From positions 1-64,000 of the forward strand of contig JBDWFY010000022.1 in assembly GCA_039976075.1 (NCBI GenBank): DNA of 64,000 nucleotides. Reading direction: 5' to 3'. Shown piece after piece: positions 33,611-41,820 of this stretch. A program made the position numbers and the translations under genes. Below the pieces are notes generated by a model, which was given only the letters and a program-made list of their open reading frames with translations, was not told the origin of the DNA and ran no database searches. The stretch comes from JBDWFY01 sp039976075. GTDB taxonomy: Bacteria > Pseudomonadota > Alphaproteobacteria > Rhizobiales > Stappiaceae. Positions within the stretch are counted from its first letter, which is position 1, and each line of letters begins with the position of its first letter.

Positions 33611-34645
33611 ATGAGTTCGGAACCTGCCGGTCAAATCCCGGTCACCGTTTTGACCGGCTATCTCGGTGCCGGAAAAACCACACTTCTCAATCGGATTCTG
33701 AGTGAGAACCATGGCATGCGATATGCCGTGATCGTCAATGAATTCGGAGAAATCGGGATCGACAATGATCTGCTCGTCGATACCGATGAAGAGATCTATG
33801 AAATGAACAATGGTTGCATCTGCTGCACCGTTCGAGGAGACCTGATCCGGACAGTTGAGAATCTGATGAAGCGCAGAGGGTCTTTTGATGCGATTCTGGT
33901 TGAAACGACCGGAGTAGCGGATCCGGCGCCTGTTGCGCAGACATTTTTCATGGATGACGATGTGCGAGCGGCAGCAAAACTGGATGCAGTGGTTGGTGTT
34001 GTCGATGCCAAGCACATTCTTTTGCGGCTGAAGGATACTGAGGAAGCACAGGATCAGATCGCATTCGCCGATGTGCTCATACTCAACAAGACGGACCTTG
34101 TTTCCGCGGACGCGTTGAAAGAGGTCGAGCAGAAAATCCGGGCGATCAACCCGTTTGCTCAGGTGCATCATGCTGAACGATGCGGCCTTGATCTTCAGAA
34201 GGTGTTGGACCGCGGTGCTTTTGACCTTCAGCGAATATTGTCCGTTTCGCCCGATTTTCTGGAAATCGAGCATGACCACGATCATGAATGCGGCCCGGAT
34301 TGCGACCATGACCACGATCATCACCATCACGCACACGAAAATGAGGATCCTCACAGCGTCCAGAGTATTTCCTTGTCCGGCGGCGATCTGGACACACGAA
34401 AGTTCTTTCCCTGGATTCAGGAAGTAACACAGCTGGAAGGCCCGAACATCCTTCGCCTGAAGGGCATATTGTCCTTTGCTGATGACGAGGACCGTTATGT
34501 TTTGCAGGGTGTGCACATGATAGTCGAGGGTGACCATCAACGGCCCTGGAAAACGGATGAGAAAAGGGAAAGTCGGCTGGTCTTTATCGGGCGCAACCTT
34601 GATTTCGATGCGCTGAAAAAGAGTTTCGAGGAATGCCTCGTTTAA
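33611..34645 (+). CDS. CobW/COG0523 family GTP-binding metallochaperone
   Basis: A 344-residue G3E GTPase. LTGYLGAGKTTLLN (Walker A at 16-23), EFGEIGIDNDL, the metal-site NGCICC (Cys69, Cys71, Cys72), VETTGVADP and NKTD (159-162) are all present. Residues 221-248 form a His/Asp/Cys-rich segment (HDHDHECGPDC then HDHDHHHHAH) suited to hold zinc, cobalt or nickel. The C-terminal CobW domain follows. AAGGAAAA precedes the ATG. These proteins deliver a metal to a target enzyme, often under zinc limitation. It is followed by a WD40 gene, a pairing seen in other alphaproteobacteria as I recall. Confidence 0.92.
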   Translation: MSSEPAGQIPVTVLTGYLGAGKTTLLNRILSENHGMRYAVIVNEFGEIGIDNDLLVDTDEEIYEMNNGCICCTVRGDLIRTVENLMKRRGSFDAILVETTGVADPAPVAQTFFMDDDVRAAAKLDAVVGVVDAKHILLRLKDTEEAQDQIAFADVLILNKTDLVSADALKEVEQKIRAINPFAQVHHAERCGLDLQKVLDRGAFDLQRILSVSPDFLEIEHDHDHECGPDCDHDHDHHHHAHENEDPHSVQSISLSGGDLDTRKFFPWIQEVTQLEGPNILRLKGILSFADDEDRYVLQGVHMIVEGDHQRPWKTDEKRESRLVFIGRNLDFDALKKSFEECLV

Positions 34646-34715
34646 GGGACTGGGTTGAGCGTGCCCGGCCCTCAGATGTCTCTGTCGTTCCCGATGCTAA
34701 CTTAGGAAATTATTT

Positions 34716-35693
34716 GTGCCTACACTTGCTCCGCTGGACTTTGATGCATTCGTCGTTGCGACTTTTTTTATGAATGACTGCCCGGTCTTTGCACTTGGCG
34801 ATGGAACCGTCCGGTTCATTGATGGCAACGAGACGTCCATCACGGCGCACGATGGAGCTCTGCTGGCAGCTGCGGTTTCGGGCGATGCCAAATTCATGGT
34901 TACAGGTGGTGATGATGGAAGGGTGGTCAAAGTCAGCTCAGAGGGGCAATTGACGGTTCTTGCTGAGCAAAGCCGCAAATGGATTGATATTGTCGCGCTG
35001 GGACCACGCGGTACGGTCGCCTACGCCAGTGGACGAGATGCCTGGGTTTGCATGCCGGATGGAGAACAAAAGAATTTTTCCCATCAACGAGCGGTTGGTG
35101 GTCTGGCATTTGCGCCCAAGGGGTTACGCGTTGCCAGGGCCCGTTATGATGGTGCTGATCTTTTCTTTGTATCCGGTGCAGGGGAGCCGGTGACGCTGCC
35201 CTGGAAAGGGGCGCACAAGGACATTACGTTCTCCCCCGATGGCAAGTATGTCGTCACAACAATGCAGGAAAACGCGCTGCACGGATGGCGTCTTTCTGAC
35301 AAGCAGGATATGCGGATGTCCGGTTATCCTGGCAAAGTAAAATCTCTCTCGTGGTCGGCAAAGGGTAGATATCTTGCGACATCCGGTGCCGATGCAGCGA
35401 TTCTATGGCCGTTTTCCGGTAAAACCGGCCCGATGGGGCAGCAGCCACTTCAGTTGGGGGCTCGTTCGGGAATTTATGTGACAGCTGTTGCCTGTCATCC
35501 GACCGATGATGTCGTTGCAGTCGGTTATGCTGATGGTATGGTTCTGGCTTGCCGATTTGAAGATCAGGCAGAAGTCGTGTTGCGCAGACAGGGCGGAGAT
35601 CCCGTTTCAGCACTCGCCTGGGATAAGGCTGGAGTCCGTTTGGCACTAGGGACAGAGCAGGGGGCAGGCGGTATTGTGTCGCTGGCAGACTGA
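34716..35693 (+). CDS. WD40 repeat protein
   Basis: A 325-residue beta-propeller, about seven blades. Repeat units are visible as ALLAAAVSGDAKFMVTGGDDG, AHKDITFSPDGKYVVTT, KVKSLSWSAKGRYLATSGADAAILW and ALAWDKAGVRLALGTEQG. There is no signal peptide or membrane segment, so it is cytosolic, probably a protein-binding scaffold. The start is GTG with TAGGAA 7 nt upstream. Its place 70 nt after the CobW gene suggests that it takes part in metal delivery. Confidence 0.85.
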   Translation: MPTLAPLDFDAFVVATFFMNDCPVFALGDGTVRFIDGNETSITAHDGALLAAAVSGDAKFMVTGGDDGRVVKVSSEGQLTVLAEQSRKWIDIVALGPRGTVAYASGRDAWVCMPDGEQKNFSHQRAVGGLAFAPKGLRVARARYDGADLFFVSGAGEPVTLPWKGAHKDITFSPDGKYVVTTMQENALHGWRLSDKQDMRMSGYPGKVKSLSWSAKGRYLATSGADAAILWPFSGKTGPMGQQPLQLGARSGIYVTAVACHPTDDVVAVGYADGMVLACRFEDQAEVVLRRQGGDPVSALAWDKAGVRLALGTEQGAGGIVSLAD

Positions 35694-35777
35694 ATGCCGC
35701 AATCAACGCTGTCGCAATGATGCCATCGAATTGGAGTTCTTAAGCGTGAAAGCTGAGCGGTGGGAGACAGTGAACGC

Positions 35778-36287
35778 ATGATCGCACGGATACTCATGTT
35801 GATCGTCGCTGTGGGATTGGGCACCACCGCATCGCAGCTTCCCGAATTTTCCCAACAGTATCGCCAACGACTTGGCGGGGCGATTGATGAACTGGCAAAA
35901 ATCACCAATGATTTTGCAAAGGATGCACGCGCCTTTGGTCTTTCAGTCGAGCAGGCGATTGATCGACTTGCTCAGAACACTGACGATATCGCAGCAGCGC
36001 GCGGTGATCGGATGCGGCAGACGCTTTCACGGCTTGATAGCCTGAAAGAGCAGAAGGAGGCCTTTGCCGAAGCAGGCCCGTTTGCGAGGCTTGCTGTTTT
36101 TGCTCAGAATATTGATACCGAACTTGCTGAAGCAACGGCAAAAGACTTCGAACCGGCTGTACCCGTAACCATCGAAGGACTTGTCACAGCTGGAAGCGGA
36201 TTTTTTGCCGGCTGGTTCGGGGTGCGCTTGATTTTATCACTCTTTCGACGACGACGCAGACGAGATGCTGAGCCTGACACGGGCTGA
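35778..36287 (+). CDS. DUF2937 family membrane protein
   Basis: A 169-residue protein of unknown function. It has a signal-like helix at the N-terminus (ILMLIVAVGLGTTASQ), then the family motif LPEFSQQYRQRLGGAIDELA, a long helical middle likely to be coiled coil, and a second membrane helix near the end (FFAGWFGVRLILSLF), closed by RRRRRR. The middle probably lies in the periplasm. ATG 35778 is chosen over GTG 35760, with GGGAGA upstream. It ends close to the LysR gene in the same direction. Confidence 0.77.
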   Translation: MIARILMLIVAVGLGTTASQLPEFSQQYRQRLGGAIDELAKITNDFAKDARAFGLSVEQAIDRLAQNTDDIAAARGDRMRQTLSRLDSLKEQKEAFAEAGPFARLAVFAQNIDTELAEATAKDFEPAVPVTIEGLVTAGSGFFAGWFGVRLILSLFRRRRRRDAEPDTG

Positions 36288-36372
36288 ACCGCCATATATT
36301 CGGGTACGAAGTGAACAGGAAAACCGGGAAATCAAAAACCCGGGTAACAAGAGACGAACAATTGAGGTCTTC

Positions 36373-37260
36373 ATGGACACGCTGACGCGCATGCGCTGCT
36401 ACATTCAGGTGATTGAATCGGGCGGTTTTTCGGCGGCGGCGCGGGACATGGGACGATCGAAGGCGCTGGTTTCAAAATATATCAGCGAGCTGGAAGACGA
36501 GTTGGGGGTTCGGCTCCTGAACCGGACGACCAGGCAGGTTTCTGCGACAGAAGTGGGGCAGGCCTACTATCGCGAGGCGAGCGATATCGTTCAGCGCATG
36601 GATGAATTGCGGGAGTCCATTCAGGATACCCATCATAGCGCAAAGGGGTTGCTGCGCGTCAGCGCACCGGCGTCAATGGATGATGGAGATCTCACTGAGG
36701 CTATTATGGAATTTGCTGCCTCAGAGCCGGATATTCAGCTGGACTTGCGGCTGGAAGACCGGATGGTTGATCTGATTGAAGACGGATTCGATGTTGCCGT
36801 GCGTGTTTCCGAACTAACCGATTCCGGTTTAATCGCACGCAAAATTCGCCCGTTGCAAACACAGGTCGGTGCCTCTCCGGCGTTGCTGGATAAGGTCGGT
36901 GTGCCTTCAACGCCTGCTGATTTGGCAAACCTTCCATGCATTATCGACACGAACTTTCGCTATCGCTCCAATTGGCCTTTCGTTGTCGATGGACGAAAGA
37001 CCAGTGTCGCCGTGAAAGGGCGAATTGAAGTCAACGGAGTCGTTCCGGCGCGCATAGCGGCAGAAAAGGGACTGGGGTTTGTCAGGGCACTGGATGTTTT
37101 CCTCGCCGAAGCAATAGAACGCGGTTCGTTGGTCCCTGTCTTGGAAGACTACGAATCCGATGGCCCGGCGATCTACGCGATGTACCCGCACAGACGGCAC
37201 TTGTCTGCGAAAGTGCGGGCCTTTGTAGACTTTTTGGCCGCCTGGTACCAGCGCCGCTAG
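36373..37260 (+). CDS. LysR family transcriptional regulator
   Basis: A 295-residue regulator. Residues 1-60 form the winged HTH (MRCYIQVIESGGFSAAARDM, then SKALVSKYISELEDELG and LLNRTTR). The rest is the effector domain with VRVSEL and VEVNG-type strands. The sequence fits the AaeR/DmlR-like subgroup that begins MDTLTRM. GAGG 6 nt before ATG 36373 sets the start; a frame from 36265 overlaps the DUF2937 gene. The target is not clear; the next gene is convergent. Confidence 0.92.
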   Translation: MDTLTRMRCYIQVIESGGFSAAARDMGRSKALVSKYISELEDELGVRLLNRTTRQVSATEVGQAYYREASDIVQRMDELRESIQDTHHSAKGLLRVSAPASMDDGDLTEAIMEFAASEPDIQLDLRLEDRMVDLIEDGFDVAVRVSELTDSGLIARKIRPLQTQVGASPALLDKVGVPSTPADLANLPCIIDTNFRYRSNWPFVVDGRKTSVAVKGRIEVNGVVPARIAAEKGLGFVRALDVFLAEAIERGSLVPVLEDYESDGPAIYAMYPHRRHLSAKVRAFVDFLAAWYQRR

Positions 37261-37278
37261 AGAAAGGGTTCGATGTCT

Positions 37279-38355
37279 TTAAGCGGCTTTTGAACGGTCA
37301 TCCAGTCGTTCCTGCGCCATTCTGTCGGCAATGTCGCTGGGTGGTAATCCTTCCCGATCCGACCGTCTGAAGATCATCGACAGGGTATCGGCGATTGCGA
37401 ATGTACGCCGACGAACCTCGTGATCACCCTCATCCGGCCGGGCCATTGCGATTGAAATTACGCCTCCAGCATTTATAGCGTAGTCAGGCGCGTAAAGAAT
37501 GCCTCTGTCCTTCAGTCTGCGTCCGTCCTGTTGGTCTGCCAGCTGATTATTGGCGGCACCGGCAACAATAGACGCGCGAATTTCAGGAATTGTCTTTCGG
37601 TTTAGACCAGCCCCCAACGCGCAGGGGGCAAAAACATCGACGTCGGCTGAATGAGCCTCCTCCGGTGCAATTGTTTTGGCACCAAAGGTTTGGATGGCGC
37701 GTTGAAGCGTCGGTTGATGAATGTCCGCCACAGTAAGGTCAGCGCCAGCCTCGTGAAGATATTGAGCCACCCTGTATCCCACATGACCCAGACCCTGCAC
37801 ACACACTCTGACACCTTGTAGATCAGCGCTGTCGTTAATGTGGCTGACGGCGGCTTTGAGGCCACAGAAAACACCGAGTGCCGTATAAGGGGAAGGGTCT
37901 CCCAAGCCCGTGCTTTGGGTTCCCTTTGCAAACGGCGTTGCCGTTGAAATGACTTCCATATCGATGCTGGAAATGCCGACATCTTCTGCTGTGAGATACC
38001 GTCCACCCAATGAATGGACCTGTTTGCCAAATGCCGCAAGTAACGCGTCGGTTTTCTCTCGTCTTGGGTCTGCGATGATGACCGATTTCCCGCCACCCAG
38101 TTCCAAACCTGCCAAAGCATTTTTGAAAGTCATACCCCGCGAAAGGCGGAGCGCGTCTTCGAGAGCTTCGTTTGTGGATTGATACGGCCACATGCGGCAA
38201 CCGCCCAGAGCGGGACCGAGTCTCGTATTGTGGATTGCGATTATTGAAGAGAGGCCGGATTGAGCATCATGCCCAAAGAGTATTTGCTCATGTTGATCAA
38301 ATTCCGGGTGTTCAAAAACACCAGAAACAGCGAATGATTTTGCTTGCACGTTCAT
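37279..38355 (-). CDS. Leucine/Glu/Phe/Val dehydrogenase family enzyme
   Basis: A 358-residue NAD-dependent amino acid dehydrogenase, most like leucine/phenylalanine dehydrogenases. GPALGGCRMWPY and LSRGMTFKNALAGLELGGGKSVI carry the catalytic Lys residues. YLTAEDVGIS supplies the catalytic Asp. VCVQGLGHVGYRVA is the dinucleotide fold, and YAPDYAINAGGVIS closes the active site. It oxidatively deaminates a branched or aromatic amino acid. The ATG at 38355 follows GGAGGAAA. Convergent with the LysR gene. Confidence 0.9.
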   Translation of the reverse strand: MNVQAKSFAVSGVFEHPEFDQHEQILFGHDAQSGLSSIIAIHNTRLGPALGGCRMWPYQSTNEALEDALRLSRGMTFKNALAGLELGGGKSVIIADPRREKTDALLAAFGKQVHSLGGRYLTAEDVGISSIDMEVISTATPFAKGTQSTGLGDPSPYTALGVFCGLKAAVSHINDSADLQGVRVCVQGLGHVGYRVAQYLHEAGADLTVADIHQPTLQRAIQTFGAKTIAPEEAHSADVDVFAPCALGAGLNRKTIPEIRASIVAGAANNQLADQQDGRRLKDRGILYAPDYAINAGGVISIAMARPDEGDHEVRRRTFAIADTLSMIFRRSDREGLPPSDIADRMAQERLDDRSKAA

Positions 38356-38644
38356 AGCCAGTTTCCTCCGCCCGCTATATTTATGAGAATTATAATCTGA
38401 AATAGTGAGCAAATTGGACTTATTACAGCCTGATATCGGTCAATACTGAGAACAAAATCGTGATTTAGAAAGAAAAATAGGTAAATAATTTCTCAAATTT
38501 ATCTACATCATTCTGCCTTGAATTCGGATAATATTGGGAACAAATAGAGGCTGTGCTATATCGTCATTCGACCGTACAGTTAGAGCAATTGTGCTGAATG
38601 ATGCGGCTGATGTCTGACTGGCTGTTCCACAACAGGGTATTTCA

Positions 38645-39304
38645 GTGCGAAACGTTATTAAGGGATGTATGGCCGGCGTGGTGACCTGCATGGCAGCCAC
38701 AAGTGTGGCGCAAGCGCATCCCCATGTCTTTGTAGAAGCCAGATCGGAACTGGTTTTCGATGACCAGAAACGGATTGAAGCGGTTCGGCACATCTGGCGA
38801 TTTGACGACGCCTTCACCGCTTTTGCCATTCAGGGGCTGGATGAAGACGGTGACGGAACTCTTACCCAGGAAGAGCTGCAACCTCTTGCTGAGGTCAACG
38901 TAGAGTCGCTCAAAGAGTATGATTATTTCACCGCTCTATTTGTAGGCCAGGCCGAAGTGGCCTTTTCCGATCCGACAGAATATTGGCTCGACTTTTCTGA
39001 TGGCAGACTGACGCTCTTTTACACTCTACCGCTGGAAGCGCCGATCCTGATGGATGGCCAGGAAGCAGAATTTCAGGTCTACGACCCAACCTATTTTGTG
39101 GCATTTGAGATGACTGAGACCGATCCGTTCGTTCTCGTCGACGCGGGGTCTTCTTGTCAGATGCACGTCGAACGGCCGGATGAATTGGAAGAAGGAACGG
39201 CACAGGCCCTTGCGCAGATTCCATCAAGCGTTCGAGATTTACCAAAACAGTTTCTCGACGTTACGCAAACTTTGGCAAACACCGCCAAAGTGTCCTGCAC
39301 CTAA
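38645..39304 (+). CDS. DUF1007 family periplasmic protein with EF-hand
   Basis: A 219-residue exported protein. The signal peptide is at 1-24 (MAATSVAQAHPHV), then HPHVFVEARSELVFDD, the DUF1007 hallmark. Residues 66-77 form a textbook EF-hand loop, DEDGDGTLTQEE, so calcium binding is likely. The start is GTG. The gene is directly followed by a nickel/cobalt exporter (4 nt), and DUF1007 proteins are habitually paired with NicO/RcnA permeases, suggesting a periplasmic partner in metal handling. It lies after a 289-nt AT-rich gap in which I see no gene. Confidence 0.87.
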   Translation: MRNVIKGCMAGVVTCMAATSVAQAHPHVFVEARSELVFDDQKRIEAVRHIWRFDDAFTAFAIQGLDEDGDGTLTQEELQPLAEVNVESLKEYDYFTALFVGQAEVAFSDPTEYWLDFSDGRLTLFYTLPLEAPILMDGQEAEFQVYDPTYFVAFEMTETDPFVLVDAGSSCQMHVERPDELEEGTAQALAQIPSSVRDLPKQFLDVTQTLANTAKVSCT

Positions 39305-39308
39305 TAAA

Positions 39309-40328
39309 ATGCGTCAGGTATTGATGAGCCGGTTTCCTGAAATCCAAATCTGCATAAGCGCAGTTCTTGTGTTAATTTTCGTCGGCAGCGCGAGCGCCGC
39401 ACCTTCGCCGTTTGGCGTCTCAATTCCTGAAACGGCACCCAGTACGACAGGTTTTTTGAGTGGTTTTTTCGGGTGGATTTCAGCGCAGCAAACCGGTTTT
39501 TATCGTGCTCTCACCGAAACTGTTAAATCTCTCAAGTCGGATGGATCTGCGGCCTGGTTGCTCATCGGATTATCCTTTGCCTACGGTGTGTTTCATGCGG
39601 CGGGTCCGGGGCACGGAAAAGCAGTGATCTCCACCTATGTTCTCGCAAACGGAGAAACCCTGCGCAAAGGGATTGTACTGTCTTTCGCATCGGCCATGGC
39701 CCAGGCAATAACGGCGATAGTTCTGATTGGCATTGCTGCAATCATTCTCAATATGACGAGTATCGCCATCACGCAGACTACGCGCGTATTCGAAATCGGC
39801 TCCTATGCACTCATCACCGCTCTGGGTGTTTGGCTAACCTGGCTGAAAGTCGTTCGGCCAATATTGAGCAGACGAAAGCCGGACACCCATCACATTCACC
39901 ATGAGCACAATGATCACCATGACCATCATCACCATCACGGTGAGGGCGAAATTTGCGGTTCATGCGGACATGCCCATGCACCGGATCCGGCGATGCTTCA
40001 GGGGACGATGACATTTGGCCGTGCATGGTCGGTCATTCTCGCAATTGGCCTCAGGCCCTGCAGCGGAGCGCTGATCGTGCTGGTGTTTGCCTTGTCACAA
40101 GGTCTGATTTGGGCGGGCGTCCTCTCCACCATTGCGATGGGTATCGGAACAGGACTGACAGTTGCGTTACTCGCCACGCTGGCCGTCGGTGCGCGTGGTG
40201 CGGCGTTGCGGTTTGTTGGATCAGGCAGTGCGGAATTCGTCCATCGCGCTATTGAAGTGGTGGGTGCACTTCTCGTTTTGGTTCTGGGCGTTATCTTGCT
40301 GATCGCTTCAATTGGCTGGGGCGCCTGA
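39309..40328 (+). CDS. Nickel/cobalt transporter, NicO/RcnA family
   Basis: A 339-residue inner-membrane metal permease. An N-terminal export-like helix (ISAVLVLIFVGSASA) precedes membrane segments. LIGLSFAYGVFHAAGPGHGKAVISTYVLA is the conserved metal-path motif. A His-rich cytosolic or periplasmic loop (THHIHHEHNDHHDHHHHHG, then a CGSCGH motif) follows. IGLRPCSGALIVLVFALSQG is the second signature. RcnA exports Ni and Co. ATG 39309 is used; ATG 39324 is possible. It is coupled to the DUF1007 gene and convergent with the next gene. Confidence 0.9.
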   Translation: MRQVLMSRFPEIQICISAVLVLIFVGSASAAPSPFGVSIPETAPSTTGFLSGFFGWISAQQTGFYRALTETVKSLKSDGSAAWLLIGLSFAYGVFHAAGPGHGKAVISTYVLANGETLRKGIVLSFASAMAQAITAIVLIGIAAIILNMTSIAITQTTRVFEIGSYALITALGVWLTWLKVVRPILSRRKPDTHHIHHEHNDHHDHHHHHGEGEICGSCGHAHAPDPAMLQGTMTFGRAWSVILAIGLRPCSGALIVLVFALSQGLIWAGVLSTIAMGIGTGLTVALLATLAVGARGAALRFVGSGSAEFVHRAIEVVGALLVLVLGVILLIASIGWGA

Positions 40329-40330
40329 AT

Positions 40331-41119
40331 TCATTCCGCCGTGTTTTTTTCGTCTCGGTACTTGCGCATCGCAGCACCGAACGCTTCGAAAATTGCGCGC
40401 GAGGGTTTGTCACTTGGGACCCAATATTCAGGATGCCATTGTGTCGCCAGAGTAAAACCGCAAGCATCCTTTACCCGTGCCGCTTCGATCGTGCCGTCTT
40501 CCGCCCGAGCTTCGACTATCAAGGTATCAGCCAGTTCGCCCACTGATTGCCGATGAAGTGAATTCACACTCACAGGATCGGGTCCAAGAATTGATGAAAG
40601 TGCACCATCTGGAACCGGATAGATGTCATGGGTCAATCGAAATCGATAATCATTGTCATCCGATTGTGGCGCTCGATGGTCGAAACGATCGTCACGTTCC
40701 TGTATCTCGGTGTGGAGCGTGCCCCCCAAGGCAACGTTCAGTTCCTGCATGCCGCGGCAAATCGCAAGAAGTGGCACACCGCGCTCGATCGCAATCTGTG
40801 CAAGAGCAAATGTGGTTGCATCCCGTTCAGGATCGTACGGTCCATTCTTTTCTGTTGAAACCTCTCCATATCGCTCGGGTAATACATTGGAGCGGGAGCC
40901 GGTAAGAAGGACGCCGTCGACGCGTTCAATGGCAGACCGGATGTCGATGTCCGGGCTGCGGGAGGGCAAGATAAGGGGCAATGCGCCCGAGCCTTCTATT
41001 AGTGCGTTGAGATAGGATGCCGGCGCAGCATGCCAGACATAACCATCCACATTCTTGACATCGGCGCTGACAAGCGCCACCGGCGAACTTTCTCGGTTTT
41101 TTGGGGACGAGGAGGCCAT
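40331..41119 (-). CDS. Gamma-glutamyl-gamma-aminobutyrate hydrolase family protein (peptidase C26)
   Basis: A 262-residue class I glutamine amidotransferase-like hydrolase, PuuD-type. LAICRGMQELNVALGGTL holds the nucleophile Cys. QWHPEY near the end holds the His-x-Glu of the triad. NSLHRQSV is also conserved. The family releases GABA and glutamate from gamma-glutamyl-GABA in putrescine breakdown. No other putrescine genes are nearby, so the substrate is open. It ends 2 nt from the convergent NicO gene. Confidence 0.88.
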   Translation of the reverse strand: MASSSPKNRESSPVALVSADVKNVDGYVWHAAPASYLNALIEGSGALPLILPSRSPDIDIRSAIERVDGVLLTGSRSNVLPERYGEVSTEKNGPYDPERDATTFALAQIAIERGVPLLAICRGMQELNVALGGTLHTEIQERDDRFDHRAPQSDDNDYRFRLTHDIYPVPDGALSSILGPDPVSVNSLHRQSVGELADTLIVEARAEDGTIEAARVKDACGFTLATQWHPEYWVPSDKPSRAIFEAFGAAMRKYRDEKNTAE

Positions 41120-41163
41120 AAACCACTCTCTTTTGAAAATGGAAATTTCTCAGAGCAAACGCT

Positions 41164-41820
41164 CTAAAGCAAATCGAGTTCCTGAGCAATGCGTGCAAGG
41201 TGTGCTGCGTTTCCACCGCCAACCTTGTCCCGAATGTTCAAACGGTGCGACTCCACAGTACGAACGCTGATGTTCAGGTTCTTGGCGGTTTCCTTGTTTG
41301 ACATCCCCTTTGCAACAGCGCCCAACACTTCCCGTTCTCGTTCCGTCAATCCATAAGGGTCTTCAACGACTGACTTGGTTTCTAGGCCCATCAGAGTGGG
41401 CGCGATTTGGGAGCTGAAGTAATAGCCGCCTGAGGCAACGCTGGTGATGGCGCTGATCATGTCCGCTGCCGAGACATCTTTCAATAAATAGCCATTTGCG
41501 CCTGCGTGCATCGCGCCGCGCACATATTCGGGATTATCGTAAATGGAAAGAATTAGAATTCGGGCATCGGCGTTTCTGGCGCGTATTTCGCGGGCAACAT
41601 CAAGGCCGTTTTTCAAGGGCATGGATACATCGAGCATGATCAGGTCCGGCTTCAGCTTCAGAGCCAGTTCAACGGCTTCTTCACCGTTTGTCGCTTCGCC
41701 AATGACAGAAAAGTTTTCTGTGCTTTCCAACCGGGCTCGGATGCCATCCCGCACGAGCTCGTGGTCGTCAGCCAGAAGAATGCGAATAGGATCGGCGGAA
41801 AAGGCGGGGTTCTGGCTCAT
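41164..41820 (-). CDS. NarL/FixJ-type response regulator
   Basis: A 218-residue two-component regulator. The receiver (about 10-125) has LLADDHELVRDG, the phospho-Asp in PDLIMLDVSMP, and a conserved Lys in LLKDVS. The C-terminal LuxR HTH is LTEREREVLGAVAKGMSNKETAKNLNIS followed by VRTVESHR. It overlaps the histidine kinase by 4 nt (ATGA) and is its partner. The likely target is the divergent TRAP operon. Confidence 0.93.
   Translation of the reverse strand: MSQNPAFSADPIRILLADDHELVRDGIRARLESTENFSVIGEATNGEEAVELALKLKPDLIMLDVSMPLKNGLDVAREIRARNADARILILSIYDNPEYVRGAMHAGANGYLLKDVSAADMISAITSVASGGYYFSSQIAPTLMGLETKSVVEDPYGLTEREREVLGAVAKGMSNKETAKNLNISVRTVESHRLNIRDKVGGGNAAHLARIAQELDLL

Noticed and set aside
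33422..34540. A 372-codon open frame on the minus strand opposite the CobW gene
   Set aside because: Antisense to a well-supported gene; its composition mirrors the sense codons and no family features are visible.
38356..38644. A gene or regulatory element in the AT-rich gap before the DUF1007 gene
   Set aside because: No coding frame, no strong palindrome and no convincing promoter; the AT bias alone is not enough.
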